64,000 nucleotides of DNA from Saccharimonas sp963550135 (GCA_963550135.1 CAUVBP010000001.1:1-64000); one strand, 5' to 3'. Numbered from the stretch's first letter, positions 23,081 through 31,070 are shown. Numbers and translations: made by a program. Notes: generated by a model not told the origin, from the sequence alone.

Positions 23081-25588
23081 ATGGACAGATTATTTTCTCA
23101 ATTTCAACCAGAACATTACGACATCCAATGGGATTTGCGCCAAGCAAAGAGCGAGCGCTCAATCCGCGGCACAGCAACTATCCGCGGCCAGCATCTGACA
23201 GCCGAGCCAATTCGCTTGCACGCCAAAGATTTGCAAATCGAAGAGGCTACTGTCAACGGCCAAGCAGTCAAGACATCAACCGACAACGACATTTTGACGC
23301 TTGACAACGCTGACGACGGTCCAGTGCAAATCACTATCAAATTCTCATTAGCACTAACCGACGCCATGCACGGTATTTATCCTTGCTATTACGAGCATCA
23401 AGGCCAGAAATGCGAGCTATACGCCACCCAATTCGAAAGCCACCATGCCCGCGAAGCCTTCCCATGCGTTGACGAACCAGAAGCCAAAGCGACATTTGCG
23501 ATTTCGATATTATCAAACGAGCCGGTAGTACTCAGCAATATGCCAGTCGCTTCGCAGCGGGAGAGTAGCGAGGGAACGCTGACTACCTTTGAGCAAACAC
23601 CGCGTATGAGCACTTACCTGGCGGCCTTTGTTGCTGGCGATTTACAGCGCGCGACTACTGCTACCAAGAGCGGCGTCGAGGTTAACGTCTACGCCACGCC
23701 AGCGCAGTCAGCCAGCAGCTTGAACTGGGCGCTCCAGCACGCAGCGCAAACAATTGACTTTTTCAACGAGTATTTTGGCGTGCCTTACCCGCTGCCGAAA
23801 TCTGACCATGTAGCACTACCTGATTTTTCTAGCGGCGCTATGGAAAATTGGGGTTTGGTGACCTACCGCGAAACCGCCCTGCTGGCCGATCCGGGAACCG
23901 CTAGCGTCTCGACCCGCCAATATATTGCGACGGTTATCGCCCACGAATTAAGCCACCAGTGGTTTGGCAATCTAGTAACTATGAAGTGGTGGAATAACTT
24001 GTGGCTGAACGAAAGTTTCGCTACGCTGATGGAATACCTAGCAACTGACGCGCTGCATCCGGATTGGCGGCAATGGGACGAATTTGCCAACAATGAGGGC
24101 GTCGCTGCCCTGCGCCGCGATAGTATCGACGGTGTACAGCCAGTCCAAACCGACGTATCGAGCCCAGCCGAAATCAGCGCGCTGTTTGATGGGGCGATTG
24201 TCTACGCCAAAGGCGGCCGGCTGCTGCGAATGATGCAACTATGGATCGGTGATGAAGCGTTCCGCGCTGGCCTCAAGCAGTATTTCACCCGCTTCAAGTA
24301 TAGCAACACCACTGGAGACGACCTCTGGGAATGCCTAAGCCAAGCTAGCGGCAAAGATGTCGGGGCGCTAATGAACACCTGGATTTCACAACCAGGTTAC
24401 CCGGTAGTCTACGCGTCGCTTAACAATGGCGAGTTGACGCTCCGCCAAGAACAATTCTTCACTGGGCCGCACCAGCCGTCTGATCGCTTGTGGCCGATTC
24501 CGCTCGGCGCCAACGACCAGCGCCTGCCCGAAATTCTAAAAGAGCGCGAACAGCATCTCTCGCCAGCGCCAGACGGACTATTACTACTCAATCATCAAAA
24601 TGCCTCGCACTTTATCACTTGCTACGACGACACTCTGCGAGCTCGCATATTGCAGGCCATCACCGATGGCATATTAACGCCAGCACAACGAGCCCAGTAT
24701 CTTAATGAGCAAATCTTGCTAGCCCGCGGCGGTCTAATTGTTAGCAGCACGCTAGTCGAAGCGCTAGCCGCCTTCCAAGACGAAAGTGATCAGACCGTCT
24801 GGGAAATCATCTCGCTAGCCATCAGCGATCTCAAGAAATTCGTCGATCAAGACGAAGCCGCCGAGAAGCTGCTGCGCCGCCTATCAGGCAAGCTAGCTCG
24901 TCGGCAGTTCGAACGCCTAGGTTGGAGCAAACACCCCGGCGAGCCAGAATCTGACAGCAAACTGCGCGCCGCCATCATTGATTGCATGCTATATAGCGAA
25001 GACACGGCGGCAATCAGTACCGCGCGCCAGCTCTACCAAAATACACCTCTAGCCGAGCTCAGCGCTGACCTGCGTCCATCAATCATCGGCGCCGCCGTCC
25101 GCTACAGCGATCAGCCGGCAGATACAGTCAGCCAGCTACTCGAAGCCTACCAAGCCACGCAATCAGCCGACCTGCGCAGCGACATCGCCGCAGGGGTCGC
25201 CACGACGCGCGACGCCGAGCAGCTGGCGCGCCTAATTGGGCTGCTCACCAACACCGACATCATCCGCAGCCAGGATACCGTTCACTGGTTCGTCGACCTG
25301 CTGCGCAATCGCTACGGCCGCGAAGCCGCCTGGCGCTGGATGCGCAGCCAGTGGAGTTGGATCGAGCAAACTTTCGCCAGCGACAAAAGCCACGATTACT
25401 TCCCGCGCTACGCCGCCATGCTATTGATGACGCGACAGCAGCTAGCCGAATACCGCGAATTTTTCACGCCGCTGCGCCGCGACCAGTCGCTCGTCCGCGC
25501 CATCGACATGGGAATATTAGATTTAGAGGGCAAACTAGACCTAATCGACCGCGACAAAGCGGCAGTTCTAGCGGCTCTAGCAAAGTAA
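23081..25588 (+). CDS. pepN: M1-family aminopeptidase (PepN type)
   Basis: Zinc aminopeptidase that releases N-terminal amino acids from peptides. 835 residues. The substrate motif GAMEN is in FSSGAMENWGLVTYRE, the zinc site is HELSHQWFGNLVTMKWWNNLWLNESFA (HExxH-18-E), and a catalytic Tyr region and C-terminal ERAP1-like domain follow. No signal peptide, so probably cytoplasmic. Leaderless: TATAAT ends six bases before the ATG. Confidence 0.96.
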   Translation: MDRLFSQFQPEHYDIQWDLRQAKSERSIRGTATIRGQHLTAEPIRLHAKDLQIEEATVNGQAVKTSTDNDILTLDNADDGPVQITIKFSLALTDAMHGIYPCYYEHQGQKCELYATQFESHHAREAFPCVDEPEAKATFAISILSNEPVVLSNMPVASQRESSEGTLTTFEQTPRMSTYLAAFVAGDLQRATTATKSGVEVNVYATPAQSASSLNWALQHAAQTIDFFNEYFGVPYPLPKSDHVALPDFSSGAMENWGLVTYRETALLADPGTASVSTRQYIATVIAHELSHQWFGNLVTMKWWNNLWLNESFATLMEYLATDALHPDWRQWDEFANNEGVAALRRDSIDGVQPVQTDVSSPAEISALFDGAIVYAKGGRLLRMMQLWIGDEAFRAGLKQYFTRFKYSNTTGDDLWECLSQASGKDVGALMNTWISQPGYPVVYASLNNGELTLRQEQFFTGPHQPSDRLWPIPLGANDQRLPEILKEREQHLSPAPDGLLLLNHQNASHFITCYDDTLRARILQAITDGILTPAQRAQYLNEQILLARGGLIVSSTLVEALAAFQDESDQTVWEIISLAISDLKKFVDQDEAAEKLLRRLSGKLARRQFERLGWSKHPGEPESDSKLRAAIIDCMLYSEDTAAISTARQLYQNTPLAELSADLRPSIIGAAVRYSDQPADTVSQLLEAYQATQSADLRSDIAAGVATTRDAEQLARLIGLLTNTDIIRSQDTVHWFVDLLRNRYGREAAWRWMRSQWSWIEQTFASDKSHDYFPRYAAMLLMTRQQLAEYREFFTPLRRDQSLVRAIDMGILDLEGKLDLIDRDKAAVLAALAK

Positions 25589-25668
25589 TTTCGGTTTTTT
25601 AAGATAAGTAATTTTGCGGCTTTTAAAGAGGTAGTAAAATTATTATGAAACATTTTTCGTTAAAACGC

Positions 25669-25697
25669 TTGACATTTGTACGATAATGTGCTATATT
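25669..25697 (+). promoter_or_regulatory. Cassette C promoter
   Basis: TTGACA (25669-25674), 17-nt spacer, TGC-TATATT (25692-25697). Confidence 0.9.
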
Positions 25698-25703
25698 CAT
25701 AAT

Positions 25704-25788
25704 AGCTTTTCGCTCAGATTATCTAAAAGAGGGCGGAAGGTTGCCCTTTTTGTCTGAGCGATAGCGTGGGTCCTAAGGAGGAGCCATG
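25704..25788 (+). promoter_or_regulatory. Cassette C structured leader and SD-loop hairpin
   Basis: Outer stem CGCTCAGA (25711-25718) with TCTGAGCG (25753-25760). Inner hairpin AGGGC (25730-25734) with GCCCT (25743-25747) and the same GGAAGGTT loop as cassette A. At the start codon TGGGTCCT (25767-25774) pairs with AGGAGCCA (25779-25786), with one G-G mismatch, placing AAGG of the Shine-Dalgarno site in the loop. Both arms differ from those of cassettes A and E, so the pairing itself is conserved. Confidence 0.8.
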
Positions 25789-26061
25789 AACATCGTCGCC
25801 ATCGTCATCATCACCGCCGCGATCGTCGTCCCCTGGACGACGATCTCAGCCTTTGAGTCCAGCCGGCTCGCCGGCTGGACTCTGACCTTTTTGGCCATCA
25901 TGGCCCACGTGGCCACGTGGGCCATGATGATTACTAACAAGGAGGCCGCATTCTTCTTTGCGGCCCCATGGGTAGTATACGAGCTCGTTCTCTCCTTTAT
26001 CCCGATGGGGATAGGAGAGAATGAGGAGAAGGCCGCCGAAGCGGCGGCCAACGAGGGCTAA
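25786..26061 (+). CDS. Cassette C small membrane protein built from hairpins
   Basis: 91 residues, no recognised family. It has an N-terminal hydrophobic helix (IVAIVIITAAIVV), a second one (LTFLAIMAHVATWAMMI), a third weaker one (FFFAAPWVVYELVLSFI) and an acidic Ala/Glu tail. The coding DNA contains six successive inverted repeats, including 11 bp (25821-25831 with 25835-25845), 12 bp (25855-25866 with 25871-25882), a perfect 32-nt palindrome (25897-25928) and three more to 26049. Nothing like this occurs in the neighbouring pepN. AAGGAGG precedes the ATG. Confidence 0.6.
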   Translation: MNIVAIVIITAAIVVPWTTISAFESSRLAGWTLTFLAIMAHVATWAMMITNKEAAFFFAAPWVVYELVLSFIPMGIGENEEKAAEAAANEG

Positions 26062-26070
26062 CGCCCGCCG

Positions 26071-26128
26071 AAAATAGCCCGCTGAATTAGCGTTCAGCTT
26101 GAGCTCGTTCGGCGGGCTATTTTCTTTG
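26071..26128 (+). terminator. Cassette C terminator
   Basis: AAAATAGCCCGCTGAA (26071-26086) pairs with TTCGGCGGGCTATTTT (26108-26123), with one G-U pair, and is followed by CTTTGG, as in cassettes A and E. Confidence 0.9.
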
Positions 26129-26130
26129 GT

Positions 26131-27258
26131 TTAATTTATTTCTACTACCGCTTGGACGGCTGGCGGGTCGCCGCTTACGCTGGCGGCTAGCAGCTTGGCT
26201 GCCATGCCGCTGCATTCTGGCTTGCCCGCCAAAAACAACTCTGCCGCGAAACGCATCTGCCGCTGCTTTTTGGCGGTAATCGCCGCCAGTCCATCGCCGA
26301 AATCATCATTTTTACGATACTTCACTTCGGTGAAATACAACACCTCGCCCTTCATGCTGACGATATCGATTTCGCAGTACCGCGTCCGCCAGTTGCGCGC
26401 GATGATTTCGTGGCCGTCAGCCGCCAGCCAATCCGCCACTGCCTGCTCGCCCCTATCGCCAATTTGACGGGTTGTCATTGGTTTGCTTTGAGTGGTATCA
26501 CCATCAGGATTTACAGAACTGCCTGGAGCGGTATCCCCAGAAAAAATCAGGGCAGCCTCTGCAGAATCGTTGATAGCGTCTTGATGCAGTTTCGCCGCTC
26601 GAGCGCCATCAGAAAAATATCTGGGGCCCACGTAAAGTTGCCCTGATTTTTTCTGAGGCGACTCTCGCGGTTTGTCAGTATACTTCGCTAGCGGCGCGAA
26701 ACTCAGCCGGTGCAGCGGTGTCACGCCCAGGCGCTCAATCGCCGCCCGATGCTTGGCCACGCCATAGCCAGCGTTCGACGCGAAACCGTACCCCGGATAG
26801 ACCGCTGCCTGCTCGGCCATGAACTGGTCGCGCGCCACCTTGGCGACGATCGACGCCGCCGACACACTCGGCACAAGGCCGTCGGCTTTCGCCATCGCCG
26901 TCACATATCGCTCTAGCGCCGTGCCGCGCAGAAAATTCACTTTGCCATCGATGATGATTTCGCTAAAAGCTAGATTTTGCTGGCGGCATTGCGTCTGAAT
27001 CTGCTCGACCGCTCGCCGCGTCGCCAGGCGCAGCGCCTCGCTCATGCCAATATCGTCTAGTTCCTGGGCACTCACCCAGCCCAGCGCCCAGACAGCCGCC
27101 TGCTGGCGGATTAACGCATCTAGAGTCTGGCGGCGCTTTTTAGTTAGCTTTTTGCTATCGTCCAAGCCGTCAATCTCGGCGCCGCCCAAAATCACCGCGC
27201 CAACCACCAGCGGCCCCGCCCACGGCCCGCGCCCAACCTCATCGATCCCCAGAATCAT
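26131..27258 (-). CDS. rnhB: RNase HII fused to YraN-type endonuclease domain
   Basis: 375 residues from the ATG at 27258. Residues 1-190 are RNase HII, which removes ribonucleotides from DNA: catalytic GIDEVGRGPWAGPLVVGA, IIDGK and VSAASIVAKVARD. About 65 low-complexity residues follow, then a YraN/UPF0102 domain (GDRGEQAVADWLAADGHEIIARNWRT, EIDIVSMKGEVLYFTEVKYRK, where D, E and K fit a restriction-like nuclease fold). Separate adjacent genes are usual. The linker DNA is bounded by a perfect 17-bp inverted repeat. A -10-like TATCAT lies six bases upstream of the ATG, suggesting leaderless expression. Confidence 0.9.
   Translation of the reverse strand: MILGIDEVGRGPWAGPLVVGAVILGGAEIDGLDDSKKLTKKRRQTLDALIRQQAAVWALGWVSAQELDDIGMSEALRLATRRAVEQIQTQCRQQNLAFSEIIIDGKVNFLRGTALERYVTAMAKADGLVPSVSAASIVAKVARDQFMAEQAAVYPGYGFASNAGYGVAKHRAAIERLGVTPLHRLSFAPLAKYTDKPRESPQKKSGQLYVGPRYFSDGARAAKLHQDAINDSAEAALIFSGDTAPGSSVNPDGDTTQSKPMTTRQIGDRGEQAVADWLAADGHEIIARNWRTRYCEIDIVSMKGEVLYFTEVKYRKNDDFGDGLAAITAKKQRQMRFAAELFLAGKPECSGMAAKLLAASVSGDPPAVQAVVEIN
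26538..26655. repeat. 118-bp element with 17-bp terminal inverted repeats inside rnhB-yraN
   Basis: CAGAAAAAATCAGGGCA (26538-26554) and its exact reverse complement (26639-26655) bracket 84 bp. A nested pair CCCCAGA / TCTGGGG lies just outside and inside the arms. The element sits in frame in the linker between the two enzyme domains, as expected for a small palindromic insertion. Confidence 0.7.
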
Positions 27259-27264
27259 AAGTTC

Positions 27265-27270
27265 ATGATA
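27265..27270 (-). promoter_or_regulatory. -10-like box of rnhB-yraN
   Basis: Minus strand TATCAT (27265-27270), six bases before the ATG at 27258. It fits the leaderless pattern with one mismatch. Confidence 0.45.
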
Positions 27271-27321
27271 ACAAATGGCGGCGATAGGCTCAATCACGGG
27301 CGCAGATGGCAGGATTTGTGT

Positions 27322-27371
27322 TATAATATTAGTAAGCTAAACACATTGACTAGAGAGGAGATGTTTAGCTG
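27322..27371 (+). promoter_or_regulatory. Cassette D promoter and SD-loop hairpin
   Basis: TATAAT (27322-27327) is followed by AGCTAAACA (27335-27343), which pairs perfectly with TGTTTAGCT (27362-27370). The 18-nt loop carries GAGAGGAG and the ATG begins two bases after the stem. The design matches cassettes A, B, C and E with a wholly different stem sequence; the GGAAGGTT leader hairpin is absent. Confidence 0.75.
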
Positions 27372-27584
27372 ATGAAAGGCAAAATTTTTGTCTTGTTTAT
27401 TATGGTCGGAATCCCAGTTACGGCCTGGGCTTTTTTGGCCTGGGTTGCGATGCTGTCGTTGGGGGCGCTGCATAGTACTTTCAGTGTGATACCCGCGTTG
27501 TCGTTCTTGGAGAGCTTTCTCGCGACACTTATAGCTTTTGCTATCATCGTGTTCGCCATTTCTATGGCGACCGACAACACGTGA
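27372..27584 (+). CDS. Cassette D small membrane protein
   Basis: 70 residues, unknown family, almost entirely hydrophobic. Helices are at about residues 4-32 (IFVLFIMVGIPVTAWAFLAWVAML) and 45-66 (SFLATLIAFAIIVFAIS), with a short DNT end. GAGAGGAG in a hairpin loop serves as the ribosome-binding site. The reading frame has fewer internal hairpins than cassettes B, C and F. Confidence 0.65.
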   Translation: MKGKIFVLFIMVGIPVTAWAFLAWVAMLSLGALHSTFSVIPALSFLESFLATLIAFAIIVFAISMATDNT

Positions 27585-27760
27585 CCGGCCCGCCGCCACG
27601 GCGGCCGTTGACCCCAACCCCCGAGGAAGCGGCCCGCAGGCAGAAATCCTGACCTGCCATCGGCCTACTCGGTGGGCCGTTTCCTCTCCGACGCCCGCTG
27701 GGGCGGCTCGCGGAACACGCACGTTCTGCTTGAGCCGCCTCGGCGGGCACTTTCCTTTTC
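27585..27760 (+). terminator. Cassette D structured 3' region and terminator
   Basis: 170 nt of GC-rich sequence. Two main stems are GAGGAAGCGGCCC (27623-27635) with GGGCCGTTTCCTC (27674-27686), and a 17-nt pairing of 27693-27709 with 27732-27748 that has two G-U pairs. ACTTTCCTTTTC follows. A small GGCC/GGCGGCC hairpin lies just after the stop. Confidence 0.75.
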
Positions 27761-27777
27761 ACGGTTATTTCGCTGGC

Positions 27778-27807
27778 AAAACAAAATCCCGCTCATCGGC
27801 GGGATTT
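27778..27807 (-). terminator. Terminator of rplS
   Basis: AAATCCCGC (27784-27792) with GCGGGATTT (27799-27807), followed on the minus strand by TTGTTTTGCC. Confidence 0.8.
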
Positions 27808-27836
27808 ATCGTTAGTACTAGACGCAGAGACTGCCG

Positions 27837-28358
27837 TTAATTTTCGGCGTGGCGAGCGGCTACTTCAGCGGCCTTGGCGTCCAATTCGGCTTGTTTAGCG
27901 TCTTCGGCGGCTTTCTTCTCGGCGGCTTCTTTGGCTTTTTCCTCTTTCAAGCGAGCGGCTTCTTCTTCGGCGTGTTTATCGCGGACGGCATTTACCGCCT
28001 CGCGGTCGAACTTAACAGCAGTCAGGCGGGCCGACTTGCCGCTGCGTTTGCGCAAGAAGCTCAAGAAGTTGCGGCGAACCTTGGCCCGGCGCACAATCTC
28101 GACTTTTTCGACCAGCGGGCTATGCAGCAAGAATGATTTCTCGACGCCGACACCCGACGCTACCTTGCGGACGGTAATGCGGCTAGTGTGCTGGCCTTTG
28201 TTGTCAGTGCGGATAACCACGCCTTCGAACATCTGAATGCGCTCTTTGTTGCCTTCTTTGATTTTCTGATACACGCGCACGGTGTCGCCGCTGCGAACAT
28301 CGACAACTTGCGCTTTCTTTTGCTCGTCGTTGACTTTTTGGATTAATGCAAAACTCAT
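27837..28358 (-). CDS. rplS: 50S ribosomal protein L19 with Ala/Glu/Lys-rich tail
   Basis: L19 sits at the subunit interface. Residues 1-115 are the conserved protein (SGDTVRVYQKIKEGNKERIQMFEGVVI, GVGVEKSFLLHSPLVEKVEIVRRAKVRR). About 58 extra residues form a charged helix (EEEAARLKEEKAKEAAEKKAAEDAKQ), longer than in most bacteria. AGGAAAAAT precedes the ATG. A leader of about 95 nt contains a small CGCAG/CTGCG hairpin; I cannot tell whether it is autoregulatory. Confidence 0.96.
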   Translation of the reverse strand: MSFALIQKVNDEQKKAQVVDVRSGDTVRVYQKIKEGNKERIQMFEGVVIRTDNKGQHTSRITVRKVASGVGVEKSFLLHSPLVEKVEIVRRAKVRRNFLSFLRKRSGKSARLTAVKFDREAVNAVRDKHAEEEAARLKEEKAKEAAEKKAAEDAKQAELDAKAAEVAARHAEN

Positions 28359-28461
28359 AATTTTTCCTATCTTTCGAACCGATTCTGGCTGGCCACGCAG
28401 TTGTACCTCTGCGGCTCCACACCGAACAAAGCCCGAATATTAACTCTCGTACAATGCAAGT

Positions 28462-28490
28462 ATTCTAACACAATATCAAGCGGCGAGCAA
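28462..28490 (-). promoter_or_regulatory. rplS promoter
   Basis: Minus strand TTGCTC (28485-28490), 17-nt spacer, TGT-TAGAAT (28462-28467). Confidence 0.55.
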
Positions 28491-28547
28491 TAGACGCAAA
28501 GATAGCTAGCGGCAGAGTCCATCTAGCCGCCAGCTACGCTTGATATT
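28472..28547. other. Two-stem structured element between rplS and the next gene
   Basis: AATATCAAGCG (28472-28482) pairs perfectly with CGCTTGATATT (28537-28547), enclosing TAGCTAGCGGC (28503-28513) paired with GCCGCCAGCTA (28526-28536) with one mismatch. It overlaps the rplS promoter and lies 20 nt past the stop of the minus-strand ORF at 28567. There is no T run on the minus side, so it is not a classical terminator for that gene. Confidence 0.55.
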
Positions 28548-28566
28548 TTATCAATTTCAGAAAATC

Positions 28567-29040
28567 TTACGCTGTGGTTGACTGGTCAGTGCTATCGATA
28601 TTGAAGTAAACCTGAGTATCAGGGTTAGCGCCGCCTACCGGCTGAACCTCTGGATTGATAATTCTATCCGGGCTAACACATACGAAATTACCATCTTGGC
28701 CTAGTCCTTGCCATATTTGGCAAGTAGTATAGTAGAAAGCTCCGTCGACCACTTTTTTATCTGAAGATTGATCGGCACCAGCGTCAATAGAGTCGCCTAA
28801 TACCGCTGGCTGAGGCAAATTATCAGTCCTGTCTGTCACAGGAGTAGGATCTTTTTCTCCATGCGTAGCAAGGTCCATAGATTCATGCACAGTAGAACAA
28901 GTTGCCGCTACAACAAGCGCAGAGAGAACGACTATCGGTTTCCTTAACTCCTTCTTGGGCAGCCAATCCCAATCTAAGCCAGTAGACCCCTCAGACGCTG
29001 CATGTCTCATAGCTGGCCTGTCAAATTCTAATATACCCAT
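28567..29040 (-). CDS. Membrane-anchored protein of unknown function
   Basis: 157 residues. About 33 polar residues precede a TM helix (PIVVLSALVVAATCSTV, about 35-51), and a secreted acidic domain of about 100 residues with two Cys (TTCQIWQG, FVCVSPD) follows. No family is recognised. A promoter with TTGCAT (29108-29113), 17-nt spacer and TGG-TATAAT (29085-29090) reads into it. The nearest Shine-Dalgarno-like GAGGT is 14 nt from the ATG, so the true start is uncertain. It lies next to a lipoprotein with a similar composition. Confidence 0.65.
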   Translation of the reverse strand: MGILEFDRPAMRHAASEGSTGLDWDWLPKKELRKPIVVLSALVVAATCSTVHESMDLATHGEKDPTPVTDRTDNLPQPAVLGDSIDAGADQSSDKKVVDGAFYYTTCQIWQGLGQDGNFVCVSPDRIINPEVQPVGGANPDTQVYFNIDSTDQSTTA

Positions 29041-29084
29041 CTCGTTATATTTTTACCTCGAAATTAAAATTGGTATGTCTTTTT

Positions 29085-29113
29085 ATTATACCACAAACTA
29101 TACTAAAATGCAA
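29085..29113 (-). promoter_or_regulatory. Promoter of ORF 28567-29040
   Basis: Minus strand TTGCAT (29108-29113), 17-nt spacer, TGG-TATAAT (29085-29090), with a leader of about 40 nt. Confidence 0.65.
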
Positions 29114-29122
29114 GCAAAATAG

Positions 29123-29740
29123 CTATTCATCGGTTGGGTCAAGAGCTTGACGCGGGGTCGACGAGTTTTCTGTTGAACCCTCTACGTATACGACACGGTA
29201 GGGCTCGCCGTCAATAACCATGGTCGTCGGAAGCTCCGCTCCTGGCTGGAATCCGTCGACTGCCCCGTCAAATTTCACGCAGATAACCGTATTTTCATCG
29301 ACGCTATCCGACCGTCTGGCCGCCTTGGATGACGGAGGGTCTACTTCCACCAATTTGCCATCTTCAACGGCGTAGTATCTTACCTGTTCGTCGCCCACCT
29401 GCCGCGATTCGCCTGGCTGCTGGCATGTCGGGTCGCCGTTTACTTCAGCAGCTGGGCGTACAACAATCTTGCCGCTGTTTTCACCGTCTGTACTCTGTAT
29501 GTAAGCAACTGGCGCGATCCAAACTGAATCACCCTCGCCAATTTTTTTGGCTAACTCCTCATAAGTTAGTGTCCCGGCAGTAGCGCTCTCGGAGGCAGTA
29601 CTCCCGGCTGGCGTAGAATCCGGCGTCTGACTCTCAGCCGAGCACGACCCGACAAACAAGCTTAACGCTAAACTTCCAACTGCCAAAAATGTTGTCAACC
29701 GGTTTCTTATTGTGTCTAAAAACTCTCCTTTTCTTCTCAT
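29123..29740 (-). CDS. Putative lipoprotein of unknown function
   Basis: 205 residues. A basic start (MRRKGEF), hydrophobic segment (LTTFLAVGSLALSLFVG) and lipobox-like VGSC at about residues 30-33 indicate a lipid-anchored surface protein. A Ser/Thr/Ala linker follows, then a domain with two Cys (PTCQQPGE and TVICVKFDG) and beta-rich pattern. No known fold recognised. Codon use and acidity resemble the neighbouring 157-residue protein, so the pair may act together at the cell surface. No clear Shine-Dalgarno site at this ATG. Confidence 0.7.
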   Translation of the reverse strand: MRRKGEFLDTIRNRLTTFLAVGSLALSLFVGSCSAESQTPDSTPAGSTASESATAGTLTYEELAKKIGEGDSVWIAPVAYIQSTDGENSGKIVVRPAAEVNGDPTCQQPGESRQVGDEQVRYYAVEDGKLVEVDPPSSKAARRSDSVDENTVICVKFDGAVDGFQPGAELPTTMVIDGEPYRVVYVEGSTENSSTPRQALDPTDE

Positions 29741-29803
29741 AAATATATGATGCTACAAACTGCCATTTAGTTCAACATGCGCGCCCAAAATGCCAAAACG
29801 CGC

Positions 29804-29809
29804 TATAAT
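29804..29809 (+). promoter_or_regulatory. -10 box of malic enzyme gene, leaderless
   Basis: TATAAT (29804-29809), six bases before the ATG at 29816; no Shine-Dalgarno site. Confidence 0.75.
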
Positions 29810-29815
29810 ATACTC

Positions 29816-30955
29816 ATGGATTACAACAAACTAGCACTCGAACTACACCAAAAATATAAAGGCAAAATCACCACCGCGCTGCGCGATAACGGCGAAATCG
29901 ACCGCGATAAACTTAGCGCTTATTACAGCCCGGGCGTCGGCGCCGTTAGCCAAGCCATCGCCGAGAACCCGGCGGATTTGCCGAAATACACTTGGACGAA
30001 CAATTTGGTCGGCGTGATTTCCGATGGCTCAGCGATTTTAGGCTTGGGCGATTTGGGGCCGAAAGCCGCCATGCCAGTCATGGAAGGCAAGGCGCTGCTG
30101 TTCAAACATTTCGCTAATGTCGATGCCGTGCCAATTGTCTTGGACGTCCATCAGCCAGAAGAAATCATCGGTGCGATCAAAGCGATAGCGCCGAGCTTCG
30201 GGGCGATCAATTTAGAGGATATCGCTTCGCCAAAATGCTTCGAAATTGAGGAGCGTTTGAAAGCCGAACTAGACATTCCAGTATTTCACGACGACCAGCA
30301 CGGTACGGCAATAGTAGTGCTAGCTGGGCTGATCAACGCCGCCAAGGTTGTCGGCAAAAACTTACGCGACTGCAAAGTCGTCCTGGCGGGACCAGGCGCG
30401 GCCGGCACAGCGATTATTAAGCTGCTCAATCTGTACGGCGTCAAAAACTTGATTGCGCTCGATCGCCACGGCGCGCTGAGTAGCGACCGCACTGACCTGT
30501 CGCCAGAAAAAACCGCCTTGCAGCAATATTTGAACACTTCAGAAAGCGGTACACTAGCAGAGGTACTAGCTGGCGCCGACATCTTCATCGGCGTATCGGC
30601 CGCTGACTCGCTAGCGCCAGAGATAGTCGCGGCAATGGCCAGCCAGCCGATTATTTTCGCTCTAGCCAATCCAGTACCCGAAATCATGCCCGATGCCGCG
30701 ATTAGCGCTGGCGCAGCCGTCGTAGCGACTGGCCGCAGCGACTTCCCGAATCAAGTTAATAATTCCTTGGCTTTTCCTGGTATTTTCCGTGGTGCACTCG
30801 ACAATGGCATCCAGAAAATCACCGACCAGCACAAGCTAGCCGCCGCCGAAGCTCTAGCAGCACTGGTCGAGAACCCAACCGCCGACGAAGTTATCCCGTC
30901 GCCATTCGACAAGCGCGTCGTACCAGCGGTGGCAAATGTCATAAAAAAATCCTAA
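29816..30955 (+). CDS. NAD(P)-dependent malic enzyme
   Basis: Decarboxylates malate to pyruvate with NAD(P)H formation. 379 residues, the short bacterial type without the phosphotransacetylase domain. Motifs: YYSPGVGAVSQAI, WTNNLVGVISDGSAILGLGDLGP, metal-binding FHDDQHGTAIVVLAG, and the Rossmann loop VVLAGPGAAGTAIIKLL. The C-terminal PSPFDKRVVPAVA is typical. The start is fixed by the -10 box; the longer frame from 29777 would lie upstream of transcription. Confidence 0.95.
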   Translation: MDYNKLALELHQKYKGKITTALRDNGEIDRDKLSAYYSPGVGAVSQAIAENPADLPKYTWTNNLVGVISDGSAILGLGDLGPKAAMPVMEGKALLFKHFANVDAVPIVLDVHQPEEIIGAIKAIAPSFGAINLEDIASPKCFEIEERLKAELDIPVFHDDQHGTAIVVLAGLINAAKVVGKNLRDCKVVLAGPGAAGTAIIKLLNLYGVKNLIALDRHGALSSDRTDLSPEKTALQQYLNTSESGTLAEVLAGADIFIGVSAADSLAPEIVAAMASQPIIFALANPVPEIMPDAAISAGAAVVATGRSDFPNQVNNSLAFPGIFRGALDNGIQKITDQHKLAAAEALAALVENPTADEVIPSPFDKRVVPAVANVIKKS

Positions 30956-30974
30956 ATCAAGACTAAGTAGTTGA

Positions 30975-31056
30975 GTTGGGGGCGGGACGGCGAACTAAAT
31001 CGCGCGCCCCGCCCCAGAGCAAAGGCGCAGCTCTGCTGGCTTGAGCGTGCCTTTGC
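30975..31056 (-). terminator. Structured 3' region of cassette G
   Basis: On the minus strand GCAAAGGC (31056-31049) pairs with GCCTTTGC (31026-31019), then GGGGCGGG (31015-31008) with CCCGCCCC (30986-30979). No strong T run follows. The two stems may also block read-through from the malic enzyme gene on the other strand. Confidence 0.5.
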
Positions 31057-31070
31057 GACAGTTAGTAATG

